DNA from: Nocardioides sp. WS12
GTDB lineage: Bacteria; Actinomycetota; Actinomycetes; Propionibacteriales; Nocardioidaceae
NCBI RefSeq assembly: GCF_014108865.1
Contig: NZ_CP053928.1
Span: forward strand, 3,844,001 to 3,908,000
Direction: 5' to 3'
DNA length: 64,000 nt
In this document: in pieces, positions 9,205 to 23,190 of the stretch
Layout: each line of letters opens with the position of its first letter
Numbering within the stretch: position 1 is the stretch's first letter
The notes under the pieces: model-generated
Database searches by the model: none
The model's input: only the letters and a program-made list of their open reading frames with translations
Told to the model about the DNA's origin: nothing
Made by a program: the position numbers and the translations under genes

Positions 9205-9858
9205 ATGACCGTGGGGGGAACCGAGTCGGCGCCGAAGCAGGGGCCGGGACGACGCAGGGCCGAACCGACGAAGCGGGTGCGTTCGCGATCCTTCGGCTCG
9301 CTGGGTGCTCCCCGCGTGCCGCGTCCGTCGTTCCAGTCGAAGACGTGGCGCATTGCGATGATCTCGGTTGCCGTACTGATGCTGCTCGGCTGGTTCGCCT
9401 GGTACGCCACCACGCCGGAAGACCTGCCGACGGACGCCAAGACGACGAGCGCCAGCGGCGTGGTCAGTACTCCGCTGTACGTCGGGATGTTCAGCGCCCC
9501 CGACGACTTCGGTCGCACGCTGCGAATCTCCGGGGTCCGGGTGCACGCGACCACGAGCGCGGACATGGAGGTCACGCCGGTCCTGTGCCGACGGGGCACG
9601 GTCGGGGTCACCACACAGCCCGAACAGTTCTGCGCCGAACTGGTCAACCCGGAGGGCGAACGGATGGTCGGCGGCGACTCGATCGTGTTGAAGATCGTCT
9701 CCGAGGAGCCCGTGGTTGCCGTGATCGACCAGATCCAGATCGCCTACCGAGAAGACGTCCGGTGGGACACCCAGCCAGCTGGGCACCAACAGGCCATCGT
9801 CACGGTCACCGGCCGCCCGGCCGAGACCGGGACGGACGATGAGTCCGCAACCGAGTAG
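9205..9858 (+). CDS. Membrane-anchored protein of unknown function
   Basis: The protein has 217 residues. A basic cytoplasmic N-terminus (residues 1-45, rich in Arg and Lys) leads into one transmembrane segment (about 50-70, IAMISVAVLMLLGWFAWYAT), followed by an outer domain of about 145 residues with two Cys (in TPVLCRRG and EQFCAEL) that could pair. I do not recognise the family. The start ATG 9205 gives MTVGGTES. It is divergent from the hydrolase and convergent with the next gene, with 3 bp between the stops. Confidence 0.7.
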   Translation: MTVGGTESAPKQGPGRRRAEPTKRVRSRSFGSLGAPRVPRPSFQSKTWRIAMISVAVLMLLGWFAWYATTPEDLPTDAKTTSASGVVSTPLYVGMFSAPDDFGRTLRISGVRVHATTSADMEVTPVLCRRGTVGVTTQPEQFCAELVNPEGERMVGGDSIVLKIVSEEPVVAVIDQIQIAYREDVRWDTQPAGHQQAIVTVTGRPAETGTDDESATE

Positions 9859-9861
9859 CGA

Positions 9862-10821
9862 TCAGCCCCGGTCAACGCGCTTCTCGAGCGACTCGGCGCG
9901 GTCGGCCGCGTCCGTGTCCTCGTCGGCGTCGATCGCGTTCGTCTTGTGGAACCAGGCCAGCGCGTCATTCAACCGACCCGCGTGCTCGAGCGTGTCCGCG
10001 TAGGCGTACCGCAACCGGACCACCCAGGGCTCGCGGCCCTTGTGGTTGAGCGGCGAGACCTCGAGGGTGCGCAGAGCAGCGTCCATCTGACCGAGGTCAC
10101 GACGAGCGCCGGCTTCGACGATGGTCATCTCGGCCTTGGCCGGCGCAGCGAACCGCACCACCGACGGGCTCTTGGCGAGCTCGAGAGCGCGCGTCGGGTT
10201 ACCGAGTGCACGGTGGCAGTCCGCCATGATCGGGAGGTACGCCGTCGCGCCGTTCATGCGCTTGGCCGCACGCAGCTCCGACAGCGCCTCGGCGTAGTGC
10301 CCCGCGGCGTAGGCGGCCTCGCCGACGGCCTCGCGGACGACAGCCAGGCGGGGCGCACGGGCCTTGGCAGCAAGTGCGTGCTGGTAGGCGACTTCAGGCT
10401 CGTCGTCGATCAGGCGGCCGGCCGCGGCGAGGTGCCGCGCGACCCGGGAGCCCAGCTTGTCGGGAAGGTCCTTGAGGTGGGCTCGCACCGCGGCGTCGAG
10501 CTCCATCCCGTTGACGTCGTCGGGAAGCGGCGGACCGTCGTAGGTCGCCTGGTCCACGACGCGGTCCTTGCGAGGCACCGACGTGCGGTCGGGCGAACGC
10601 CGCTGCGCACCACCGGTGCGTTCAGCGGGCTTGCCCGAGCGATCCGACGGCTTGCCGCGGCCCTGGGGGCTGCGGTCGTAGGGAGCGCGGTCCCGGTCCG
10701 AGCCGGCGCCGCTGCGCGCGCCGCTGGTTCCACGGGACGAGGTGCCCTTGCGGGGAGCGGCACCCTCACGGGGGCCACCCTTCTTCGGCGCGTCATCGCG
10801 CCGTCCACGCTGGTCTGCCAC
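9862..10821 (-). CDS. Helical-repeat (TPR-like) protein with basic disordered N-terminus
   Basis: The first 100 or so residues are a low-complexity, Arg/Gly/Ser/Pro-rich tail (RGRRDDAPKKGGPREG). The rest (about 105-319) is a run of Ala-rich helix pairs such as YAAGHYAEALSELRAAKRM and TLEHAGRLNDALAWF, typical of tetratricopeptide repeats. The start is GTG 10821, preceded by CAGGAGA. The basic tail could bind RNA or ribosomes, and the gene follows the 5S rRNA terminator on the same strand, but this role is inference. Confidence 0.75.
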   Translation of the reverse strand: MADQRGRRDDAPKKGGPREGAAPRKGTSSRGTSGARSGAGSDRDRAPYDRSPQGRGKPSDRSGKPAERTGGAQRRSPDRTSVPRKDRVVDQATYDGPPLPDDVNGMELDAAVRAHLKDLPDKLGSRVARHLAAAGRLIDDEPEVAYQHALAAKARAPRLAVVREAVGEAAYAAGHYAEALSELRAAKRMNGATAYLPIMADCHRALGNPTRALELAKSPSVVRFAAPAKAEMTIVEAGARRDLGQMDAALRTLEVSPLNHKGREPWVVRLRYAYADTLEHAGRLNDALAWFHKTNAIDADEDTDAADRAESLEKRVDRG

Positions 10822-10874
10822 GGCAGTCTCCTGGTGTCGAATCGCTATTGAAAAGTGTTGGGTACAAAACAGAG

Positions 10875-10900
10875 TAGAGGCCACCCGAGGGTGGCCTCTA
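10875..10900 (-). terminator. rRNA operon terminator
   Basis: An 11-bp perfect stem (TAGAGGCCACC with GGTGGCCTCTA) with a 4-nt loop lies just after the 5S gene on the minus strand. CTCTGTTTTGT follows as the T-rich tail. Confidence 0.88.
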
Positions 10901-10912
10901 CCTGAATGTATG

Positions 10913-11029
10913 TCCGGCGGCGTCCTACTCTCCCACAGCCTCTCGGTTGCAGTACCATCGGCGCTGGCAGGCTTAACTTCCGGGTTCGGGATGGGACCGG
11001 GTGTTTCCCTGCCGCTATGGCCGCCGTAA
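10913..11029 (-). rRNA. rrf: 5S ribosomal RNA
   Basis: The minus strand reads TTACGGCGGCCATAGCGGC at the 5' end, contains CCCATCCCGAACCCGGAAGT and closes with AGTAGGACGCCGCCGGA. The terminal helix and core of 5S rRNA are recognisable. Ends are set by the helix and may be off by a few bases. Confidence 0.93.
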
Positions 11030-11180
11030 CTCTATTAACCCTCTGTTCGGGGTGCCCGTGTGGTGAGAGTTGTCCCCGTGTTGGTGGGGGTTCTGACCTG
11101 GGTCCCGTGTTGGGGTTGGTCTTCATAGTGGACGCGTGTTTGTGTGTGATGCGTGTTTGTTAAGTGTGTTGGGGATTTGT

Positions 11181-16281
<5,101 letters not shown>

Positions 16282-16721
16282 AAAATCCAATACTGACAAA
16301 CAACAAACCCTGACAAGTATCACTACTAATCAGAATCAATCATATTGCCGAAACCACACACCAACCACCCCCGAAGAGGCGACCAGCGCAAAACAGTCAC
16401 AACAATCTATATGCATGACACACTGTTGAGTTCTCAAACATCAAACACTGCGAAGCTCGCCGTTACCGGTCTGTCTTCGCGCTGATGGTTATCTCATCAC
16501 AATCCGGATCCCAGTCTGTACCAGGCCCACAAGGCCTGCTTTTCGGACTGGTACCCGATCTGACTGCGATCGAGATGGTGTTCGCTGGGGCCGGTAGCCC
16601 GGAGCCGATCGGCTCCTTGCTTCCCGCCGCACCCGGCGACATGCAGAACATTACGACACTCCCCCAGAGAGCACAAATCCGGGGGGCGTGACGCGGGCCA
16701 CACTGCCTCCGGAGGGCCTTC
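16282..16721 (-). promoter_or_regulatory. rRNA operon promoter and leader
   Basis: On the minus strand a sigma70-type promoter is visible: -35 TTGTGC (16676-16671), a 17-bp spacer and -10 TAATGT (16653-16648), with transcription starting near 16641. The leader then holds a perfect 16-bp palindrome (GGAGCCGATCGGCTCC, 16601-16616), a paired block around AGGCC/GGCCT at about 16523-16538, and the GTTTGAGAACTCAACAG block (about 16423-16439) seen in actinobacterial pre-rRNA processing or antitermination regions. No protein gene is evident. The promoter lies only about 45 bp past the tyrS stop. Confidence 0.68.
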
Positions 16722-17993
16722 TCAGCGCACGCGTACGCCTGCAAAACGCTTCTTTCCACGCCTGAGAACCAGCCAGGACGACCCGATCAGGTCGCTCGCT
16801 GTCGGCGTGAAAGTGGGGTCGTCGACCCGCACGTTGTTGAGGTAGGCCCCGCCTTCGGCGACCGTGCGGCGGGCTTCGCCCTTCGACGCGGCGAGCCCGG
16901 TGAGGGTCAGCAGTTCGACGACATCGGGGATCCCGGCGGCGCCATCCACCTCGACGGTGCCCGCCTCTCCGAGTGCAGCGCCGAGTGTCACCGCCGACAG
17001 CGCGGTGATGTCGCCGCCCCCGAACAGGGCAGCGGCTGCGGTCTTGGCCTGCTCGGTCTCGACCGAGCCATGGACCAGCGTGGTGACCTCGTCTGCCAGG
17101 AGCTTCTGGGCTTCACGGAGGAACGGCTTCTCTGCATGGCGCACCTCGAGCGCCTCGATGTCCTCACGAGACACGAAGGTGAAGGTCTTGATGAGCTCGA
17201 TGACCTTCTCGTCCTCGACGTTGAGCCAGAACTGGTGGAAGGCGTACGGCGCCATCAACTCCGGATCCAGCCAGAGCGCGCCACCCTCGGTCTTGCCGTA
17301 CTTGGTGCCGTCGGCCTTGGTGATCAAGGGCGTGGCAAACGCATGGGCGTGACCGCCCTCGGCTCGCCGAATGAGTTCGACGCCGCCCGTGAGGTTGCCC
17401 CACTGGTCGGAGCCACCGAACTGGAGCGTCACCCCGTGGTCGCGGAACAGGGTCAGGAAGTCCATCGACTGCAGGAGGACGTAGGAGAACTCGGTGTAGC
17501 TGATGCCGGACTCGAGCCGGCGCTTCACGGTCTCCCGGCCCAGCATCCGGTTCACCGGGAAGTGCTTGCCGATGTCGCGAAGGAAGTCGATCACCGAGAG
17601 ACCAGCGGTCCAGTCGTGGTTGTTCACCATCGTCGCGGCGTTGTCGCCCTCGAACGAGAGGAACGGTTCGATCTGGCGACGGACCCGGTCGGTCCAGTCC
17701 TGGACCGTGTCGAGGGAGTTGAGGGTCCGCTCCCCCGAGTCCCGCGGGTCGCCGATCATTCCGGTTGCGCCACCGACGAGGGCGAACGGCGTGTGGCCGG
17801 CGCGCTGCAGGCGCATGGCGGTCACGATCTGCACGAGGTTGCCCATGTGCAGGCTCGGCGCCGTGGGGTCGAAGCCGACGTAGTACCGGACACTGCCCTC
17901 CGCAAGCGCCGCGCCGAGCGCGTCGCGGTCGGTGGACTCGGCCAGCAGGCCGCGCCACGCGAGATCGTCGAGGAGGGTGGGGTCGACGGGCAC
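16722..17993 (-). CDS. tyrS: Tyrosyl-tRNA synthetase
   Basis: This enzyme attaches Tyr to tRNA-Tyr. The 423-residue protein shows class I signatures: SLHMGNLVQ (HIGH motif) and TKYGKTEGG (KMSKS position). YVGFDPTAPS and GGSDQWGN belong to the tyrosine pocket. The C-terminal S4-like RNA-binding part contains GEARRTVAEGGAYLNN. GTG 17993 (MPVDPTLLDD) is chosen because AAAGGA sits 6 nt upstream; a longer frame extends farther but lacks such a site. The rRNA operon follows on the same strand. Confidence 0.96.
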   Translation of the reverse strand: MPVDPTLLDDLAWRGLLAESTDRDALGAALAEGSVRYYVGFDPTAPSLHMGNLVQIVTAMRLQRAGHTPFALVGGATGMIGDPRDSGERTLNSLDTVQDWTDRVRRQIEPFLSFEGDNAATMVNNHDWTAGLSVIDFLRDIGKHFPVNRMLGRETVKRRLESGISYTEFSYVLLQSMDFLTLFRDHGVTLQFGGSDQWGNLTGGVELIRRAEGGHAHAFATPLITKADGTKYGKTEGGALWLDPELMAPYAFHQFWLNVEDEKVIELIKTFTFVSREDIEALEVRHAEKPFLREAQKLLADEVTTLVHGSVETEQAKTAAAALFGGGDITALSAVTLGAALGEAGTVEVDGAAGIPDVVELLTLTGLAASKGEARRTVAEGGAYLNNVRVDDPTFTPTASDLIGSSWLVLRRGKKRFAGVRVR

Positions 17994-18106
17994 GTCGGTC
18001 CTTTCCGGGTGGGAATCAGGGAGCTGGTGGAAGCAAGCCTGCCCCATCCGACGGCAAGACGCCCACTGGGTTCGAGGCACGACCAGTGGGTACCTTGCTG
18101 AACATC

Positions 18107-19474
18107 ATGAGTGGCACACGGGTGGACGGGCGCTACACGCTCGACCGCGAGGTCGGGCGGGGAGCCGGCGGCGCGGTCTGGCTCGGTCGCGACGAGGTCC
18201 TGGGACGTCAGGTCGCCGTGAAGCGGATCGGACTGCTGCCCGGCCACACCGGCGACCCGGAGCGCGCAGCGCGGGAGGCCCGGCTCGCGGCCCGCATCAA
18301 TCACCCCCACGTCGTGTCGGTGTTCGACCTGGTGCAGACCGAGGACGCGCTCTGGCTGGTCATGGAGTACGTCGACGGGCCCTCCCTTTCCGCGATGGTG
18401 GCGCAGCGCGGGCCGCTCGCCCCCACGGCCGCCGCACGCCTGCTCGAACCCGTGGCGGACGCGTTGCTGGCCGCGCACGAACAGGGCGTGGTCCACCGCG
18501 ACGTCAAGCCGTCGAACATCCTGGTGAGCGACGAGGGCGGTGCAAAGCTCTCGGACTTCGGTATTGCCCGGGGTGAGCAGGACGCGACGCTCACCCAGGC
18601 AGGCCTGGTGACCGGGTCGCCGGCGTACCTCGCGCCCGAGGTCGCCACCGGCGTCCACGCGAGCTCGGCGAGCGATGTCTGGGCGTTCGGCGCGACCCTC
18701 GTCCACGTCCTGACCGGCCGGCCGCCGTACCACCTCGAGAACGGGGAGAACGGGCCACTTTCCGTCGTCTACCGGATCGTCCACGGCGATCCGCCCCGAC
18801 CGGTCGAGGCCGGGTGGCTGGGTCCGCTGATCGCGATGACGATGACGGCCGAACCGGCAGCGCGGCCGTCGATGGCGGCGGTCCGCGACTACCTCCGTCG
18901 CGCCGGATCGGCAGGGAACGAAGCGACGGCCACAGCCGCCCTACCCGTCATGGCTCCCCCGCCGCCCCAGCCCCCGCCGCCCCAGTCCCCGCCTGCTCTC
19001 GCCCCGACGCCCGCACAGTCACGCCGCCGGACGGCTCCGCTGGTGTTCGCTGCCGCGTTGATCGTCACTGCTCTCGTTGCGGCCGTCCTGCTGCTCGGTC
19101 GGGGTGACGACGATCCGGGCCGGAACACGGCCGACGGCGCGACCTCCACGTCACCCACAGGCACGACGACACCGAGCCGGACTGCCGCCGAGCTCGAGGA
19201 GTTCGCCGAGACGTACGTCCGGACGGCTGATGAGGATCCGGCGGCCGGTTTCCAGATGCTCACGCCGGCGTACCAGGCCGAGAGCACGGGCTACGACGCG
19301 TTCTGGGGACCGCTGCGGTCACCGAAGATCCTCGAGATCGCGGCGGACCCGGCAGCCATGACGGTCACCTACACCTATACGTACGTGTTCCCGGGCAAAG
19401 GCCGGCAGACCGAACGGGTGACGCTCAAACTCGAGGAGCAGGACGGCGAACTCCTCATCGCCGGCGCCCCGTAA
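18107..19474 (+). CDS. Membrane serine/threonine protein kinase
   Basis: A PknB-type kinase of 455 residues. The N-lobe has a Gly loop (GRGAGGAVWLG) and Lys39 in QVAVKR. The C-lobe has HRDVKPSN (Asp132), DFG (Asp150) and an APE motif (LAPE). After residue 265 comes a Pro-rich linker, then one transmembrane helix (about 311-330), then an outer domain of about 100 residues beginning ELEEFAETYV and ending EQDGELLIAGAP. Start ATG 18107 (MSGTRVDGRY). All catalytic residues are present, so it should be active. The outer domain is shared with the next gene and may sense a cell-envelope signal. Confidence 0.92.
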   Translation: MSGTRVDGRYTLDREVGRGAGGAVWLGRDEVLGRQVAVKRIGLLPGHTGDPERAAREARLAARINHPHVVSVFDLVQTEDALWLVMEYVDGPSLSAMVAQRGPLAPTAAARLLEPVADALLAAHEQGVVHRDVKPSNILVSDEGGAKLSDFGIARGEQDATLTQAGLVTGSPAYLAPEVATGVHASSASDVWAFGATLVHVLTGRPPYHLENGENGPLSVVYRIVHGDPPRPVEAGWLGPLIAMTMTAEPAARPSMAAVRDYLRRAGSAGNEATATAALPVMAPPPPQPPPPQSPPALAPTPAQSRRRTAPLVFAAALIVTALVAAVLLLGRGDDDPGRNTADGATSTSPTGTTTPSRTAAELEEFAETYVRTADEDPAAGFQMLTPAYQAESTGYDAFWGPLRSPKILEIAADPAAMTVTYTYTYVFPGKGRQTERVTLKLEEQDGELLIAGAP

Positions 19475-19516
19475 CTGTGGCGAACCCTTCGCAACACCGG
19501 CGCTTGGGGCGCAAAT

Positions 19517-20494
19517 GTGGGTAGCCTCCCGGAGGTGAGCGAGTACGACGCCCGGTTGGCCGACCGCGTACGCACACGCGGCGCGCTCTCCCCGGACGAT
19601 GCCGCGCACGTCCTGCTGCCCGTCGCGGAGTCACTGGTGGCCCTGCACGAGGGCGGGCGGACCCACGGCGCGATCTCGCCGGCGTCCATCAGGATCGACG
19701 CAGCCGGTCATGCGACGCTCCTGGAACCGGGGGCGGTGGCCGCTGACTCCGCCTTCGTTCACGAGGACCCGATCTGGGGCCTGCGCCCGCAACCCGCGGC
19801 CGACGACGTGTGGTCGTTCGCCGCCGTCCTCCTGCACGTGACGACCGGCCGTCAGCCCGCGATCGGCGACGCCGACCCGCGCCACGTCGGCTGGCTGGCC
19901 CCTCTCGTCGAACTGGCGATGCAGACCGACCCCCGGGACCGTCCGACCATGTCCGACGTGGCCGACTACCTGCGGGCACAGGTCGCGCCCGCGTCGGATC
20001 CACGCCGGATCTCCCCAGCCGCGATGCTCCTCGTCGGCGGGGCGGTCATCCTCGGCCTGGCCGCGATCGGCGCCGCACTCCTCTTCGGTGGGGACGATGA
20101 GCGGGAACCCCGGCCGACCGCGAGCACCTCAGCCGTCGAGGACGAACCAGCCACCGACGAACCAACGGCCACGGCCTCGGCGGAGCCGGTCCCGGCCTCC
20201 GACCTCGAGGAGTTCGCGCGCACCTATGTCGCGACGGCGAGCAACAACCCGGGCCGCGGGTTCGACCTGCTGACTCCGACCTATCAGGACTCCAGCCCGC
20301 GGTACCGCGAAGTGTGGCGCGCGATCGAGGACCCCGAGATCATCGAGGTGACGGGCGACCCCGAGACGCTGTCGGTCAGTTACACGTACACGTACCGGCT
20401 CAACGGCGCCCGGCGCACCGAGGACGTCACGCTGCGGTTGGTCCAGCAGGGCGAGCAGTTGCTCATTGCCGGCGCGTCGGGTCGCCTGCGCTGA
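19517..20494 (+). CDS. Truncated membrane pseudokinase paralogous to upstream kinase
   Basis: The 325-residue protein matches only the C-lobe of its neighbour: the whole N-lobe, with Gly loop and Lys, is absent. The catalytic loop reads RTHGAISPASI, so the catalytic Asp is Ala52, the Lys is Ser54 and the Mg-binding Asn is Ser57. The DFG position reads EPG (70-72). Later C-lobe signatures remain (DDVWSFAAVLLHVTTGRQP, DPRDRPTMSDVADYL). A transmembrane helix lies at about 168-190, followed by the same outer domain (DLEEFARTYV to QLLIAGASG). It cannot bind ATP in the usual way, so a binding or regulatory partner role is likely. Start GTG 19517 is tentative; GTG 19535 is an alternative. Confidence 0.83.
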   Translation: MGSLPEVSEYDARLADRVRTRGALSPDDAAHVLLPVAESLVALHEGGRTHGAISPASIRIDAAGHATLLEPGAVAADSAFVHEDPIWGLRPQPAADDVWSFAAVLLHVTTGRQPAIGDADPRHVGWLAPLVELAMQTDPRDRPTMSDVADYLRAQVAPASDPRRISPAAMLLVGGAVILGLAAIGAALLFGGDDEREPRPTASTSAVEDEPATDEPTATASAEPVPASDLEEFARTYVATASNNPGRGFDLLTPTYQDSSPRYREVWRAIEDPEIIEVTGDPETLSVSYTYTYRLNGARRTEDVTLRLVQQGEQLLIAGASGRLR

Positions 20495-21524
20495 CGGCTG
20501 CGGCGACCTTGTCCGCGGAGCCGGCGACGAAGAGGTACTCGACGTTGCGCAGACGGCCGACGGCACCGACCCGCTCCCCGGAGCGGTTGTGGATGCCGAT
20601 CTGCGCGCCGACGTACCGCTTGCGGTCGAAGGCCAGCAGCGCCACCTCGGCATGGCCGGCTGCCTGCAAGGACGTCGTCATCTCCTCCGGGGTGATCCAC
20701 GATTCGTCGTTGTAGGACACGACGACCACCTCGGCCCGGAGCCGGCCCAGGACATCGGCCAGAGCGGCCGGCATCGAACGCTTGCTGTTGAAGACGCTGC
20801 TGCGCTCGCGGGTGTCGACCCGCTTGCACGCGATGCCGTAGTGCTCCGGCTCGTCCCAGCGGACCAGGGTCTCCCAGATGTGATAGTTCGCGAAGTACCG
20901 GTGCTGGTTGTACGGCGGGTCGACGTACGCGAGATCGACAGGGCCGATCTGCTCGACGGTGTCCATGACGTCGCCCGTGACCGTGCGGCCCGGACCGGGG
21001 ATCAGGTCCGGGCGGCGAAGGTCGAGCTCGGCATGCGACCGGGGCGCCCACTGCTTGAGGTAGGCCATCTGGACGCCCGTGGTGGAGTCGACGCGGTCGG
21101 CGGCCAGCATCAGGCTGGTCAGCAGGATCGGGCGCAGCGGACTGCCCGGCGGGTGGTCCCGCTCGATCGCCTGGCGCACGGCGTCGATCCGCAGTCCGTT
21201 CTTGGGCTGGAAGAAACGGGCCTGCTCGCAGAACGTCTCGGTGAAGTAGCCGTGCGTGCCGGGCAGATTGCCGAGGCGAGCCAACTCGGCATCGAGGACG
21301 TCGATGTCGACGAGGTCCGCGTCGGCGGCGATGTAGCAGTCGCTGAGCACTTCGGAGTACGACGCCACGTCGGCCGCGGTGACCTCGATCCCCCGGCGCT
21401 TGAACTCCTGGGCCACCCGGGTCGTGCCCGTGAAGAGATCAACCGCGGTGCGGGCCTCCGTCGCGACCGCCATCTCCCCCAGCGTCGGCACCAGCGTGCG
21501 CTTCGAGCCGAGGTACTTGATCAC
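20463..21524 (-). CDS. D12-class DNA adenine N6-methyltransferase
   Basis: The 353-residue protein has the Dam-like layout: KYLGSKRTLVPTL at residues 3-15, the SAM motif VDLFTGTTRVAQEFKRRG (28-45) and the catalytic motif VDPPYNQHRYF. No restriction gene lies nearby, so it looks like a solitary methyltransferase. The target sequence cannot be read directly. GTG 21524 (MIKYLGSKRT) is chosen because the motif region begins there and upstream sequence belongs to the divergent lipoprotein promoter. Its last 32 bp overlap the end of the convergent pseudokinase gene. Confidence 0.88.
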   Translation of the reverse strand: MIKYLGSKRTLVPTLGEMAVATEARTAVDLFTGTTRVAQEFKRRGIEVTAADVASYSEVLSDCYIAADADLVDIDVLDAELARLGNLPGTHGYFTETFCEQARFFQPKNGLRIDAVRQAIERDHPPGSPLRPILLTSLMLAADRVDSTTGVQMAYLKQWAPRSHAELDLRRPDLIPGPGRTVTGDVMDTVEQIGPVDLAYVDPPYNQHRYFANYHIWETLVRWDEPEHYGIACKRVDTRERSSVFNSKRSMPAALADVLGRLRAEVVVVSYNDESWITPEEMTTSLQAAGHAEVALLAFDRKRYVGAQIGIHNRSGERVGAVGRLRNVEYLFVAGSADKVAAAVSAGDPTRRQ

Positions 21525-21630
21525 AGCCGCAGCGTAGGTGGACGTGGGCCAGATCTCCTCCACCGAGGGTTGAATGCGCGCGGCGCGGGGAAGTCGCCCG
21601 CAGCACTGATCGCCAACAGAAGGAATCCAG

Positions 21631-22302
21631 ATGTCCGTCAAGCTCGCCCTGCCTGTAGCTCTGCTCGCGGTCCTCGCGTTCAGCGCCTGCAATGACGACG
21701 ATGCGACCTCGGGGTCGGACGACAAGACCACCGAGTCCACGACCGAGGCCACCACCGAGGCCACCACCGACCCCACGGCCGCCACGGAGACCACGTCCGG
21801 CGCCGCAGACCCGGGAGCCCTCAGCGGCGATGTCACCGCGCCGGGCACCGAGCTCGCCATCGGCGACACGGCCGTGCTCCCCCTGACCTACGGCACCGAC
21901 GGAACCGCCACGGTCGAGGTCAAGGTCGTCGGAATCACCGAGGGCACCAGCGCCGACCTCGAGGCCGCCAAGGTCAAGGACGCCGCCGACTACACGCCCT
22001 TCTACATCAAGCTCGAGATGAAGATCCTCGAGGTCGGCCCCAACGGCTTCGGCGGATACACGCCGGGCAGCGACTTCGACGGCCTGGTCGGCAGCCAACG
22101 GGCCGGCAGCCTGATCACCTTCGGTGACTTCGCGCCGTGCGAGGACGGTGGCTTCGAGTACGACTCCGCCGTCGGCGACACCGCTCCCGGTTGCGTGCCC
22201 GCCCTGGTGACCAAGGGTTCCAAGGTCGATGCCGTGATCTTCAGCGGTGGCCCGGATGACACCTACGACAAGAACGACGGCAAGCCCGTCACCTGGAAGT
22301 GA
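21631..22302 (+). CDS. Secreted lipoprotein
   Basis: A type II signal peptide is clear: MSVKLALPVALLAVLAFSAC with the lipid-bearing Cys at residue 20. A Thr/Glu-rich linker (about 27-60) follows, then a beta-rich domain starting PGTELAIGDTAVLPL. AAGGAATC precedes the ATG. The domain resembles the lipoprotein encoded at 48098-48781 (PGTDLALGEEGVIAF), so the two are paralogues or members of one domain family. Function unknown; location should be the outer face of the cytoplasmic membrane. Confidence 0.82.
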   Translation: MSVKLALPVALLAVLAFSACNDDDATSGSDDKTTESTTEATTEATTDPTAATETTSGAADPGALSGDVTAPGTELAIGDTAVLPLTYGTDGTATVEVKVVGITEGTSADLEAAKVKDAADYTPFYIKLEMKILEVGPNGFGGYTPGSDFDGLVGSQRAGSLITFGDFAPCEDGGFEYDSAVGDTAPGCVPALVTKGSKVDAVIFSGGPDDTYDKNDGKPVTWK

Positions 22303-22336
22303 CCTCCGGCTGCCTCGGCAGCCAGTCTGCACCACC

Positions 22337-22375
22337 ACCGCCCCGGTCGGCCCACGCGAGGTCGGCCGGGGCGGT
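22337..22375 (+). terminator. Terminator after lipoprotein gene
   Basis: A 10-bp stem (ACCGCCCCGG with CCGGGGCGGT) with an internal TCGGCC/GGTCGGC region follows the lipoprotein stop by 34 bp. No long T run follows, so termination strength is uncertain. Confidence 0.6.
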
Positions 22376-22409
22376 GTGCCATGTCCGTCCTCAGTGGCAT
22401 GCTCGATCC

Positions 22410-23156
22410 ATGGCCGAAACCCCTGTGCCGCTCCAGCCCCTGGACGAGGACTGGCAGCGCGCGTTGTGCATCGTCGCCCACCCCGATGACATGGAGTTCG
22501 GGGCCGCCGCCGCTGTCGCGCGCTGGACCGGACAGGGCAAGACCGTCGTCTACTGCATGGTCACCAGCGGCGAAGCCGGCATCGACGGACTCGATCCCGA
22601 CGCCTGCCGAACGGTGCGTGAGGCCGAGCAGGTGACCTCTGCGGAGATCGTGGGCGTCGATGTCGTCGACTTCCTGCGCCAGCCCGACGGAGTGCTCGAG
22701 TACGGAACGGCCCTGCGTCGTGATCTCGCGGCCGTCGTACGACGGCACCGGCCGGACATCGTGATCACCGGCAACTTCCACCCCACGTGGGGAGGACGGA
22801 ACCTGAACCAGGCCGACCACATCGCCGTCGGGCGAGCGGTCCTGGACGCGGCGCGGGACGCCGGTAACCGGTGGATCTTCGCCGAGCAGGTGGCCAATGG
22901 CCTCGAGCCGTGGGGCGGCGTCCGTGAGGTGTGGGCGTTCGGTTCGCCGGAGTCGACCCACGCCGTCGACACGACCGCCACCTTCGACGCCGGTGTCGAG
23001 TCCCTCCAGGCCCACGCGGCGTACATCGACGGGCTCGGGTGGGAGAACTGGGACCCGCGCGAGTTCCTCGAGGGCATGGCGCGGGCCACGGGCTCGCGAC
23101 TCGGCGTGCCCTTCGCTGCGCCCTTCGAGGTGTTCCCGCTGGGCTGGGGCGAGTGA
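22410..23156 (+). CDS. PIG-L/LmbE family deacetylase
   Basis: The 248-residue protein carries the zinc motif AHPDDMEFG (about residues 23-31), with the third metal ligand probably the His in the NQADHIAVGRAV region. The family removes acetyl groups from sugar amides; in actinobacteria members include MshB (mycothiol synthesis) and Mca. This one is shorter than MshB and Mca (about 290-300), so a different amide substrate is likely. Start ATG 22410 (MAETPVPLQP). It is followed by tRNA-Met. Confidence 0.87.
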   Translation: MAETPVPLQPLDEDWQRALCIVAHPDDMEFGAAAAVARWTGQGKTVVYCMVTSGEAGIDGLDPDACRTVREAEQVTSAEIVGVDVVDFLRQPDGVLEYGTALRRDLAAVVRRHRPDIVITGNFHPTWGGRNLNQADHIAVGRAVLDAARDAGNRWIFAEQVANGLEPWGGVREVWAFGSPESTHAVDTTATFDAGVESLQAHAAYIDGLGWENWDPREFLEGMARATGSRLGVPFAAPFEVFPLGWGE

Positions 23157-23190
23157 GCGGTCCAACTCCTCTAGGGTGATGCCGCACCTT

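Noticed and set aside
20463..21524. Restriction-modification system
   Set aside because: The methylase stands alone; neighbours are a pseudokinase and a lipoprotein, with no nuclease gene.
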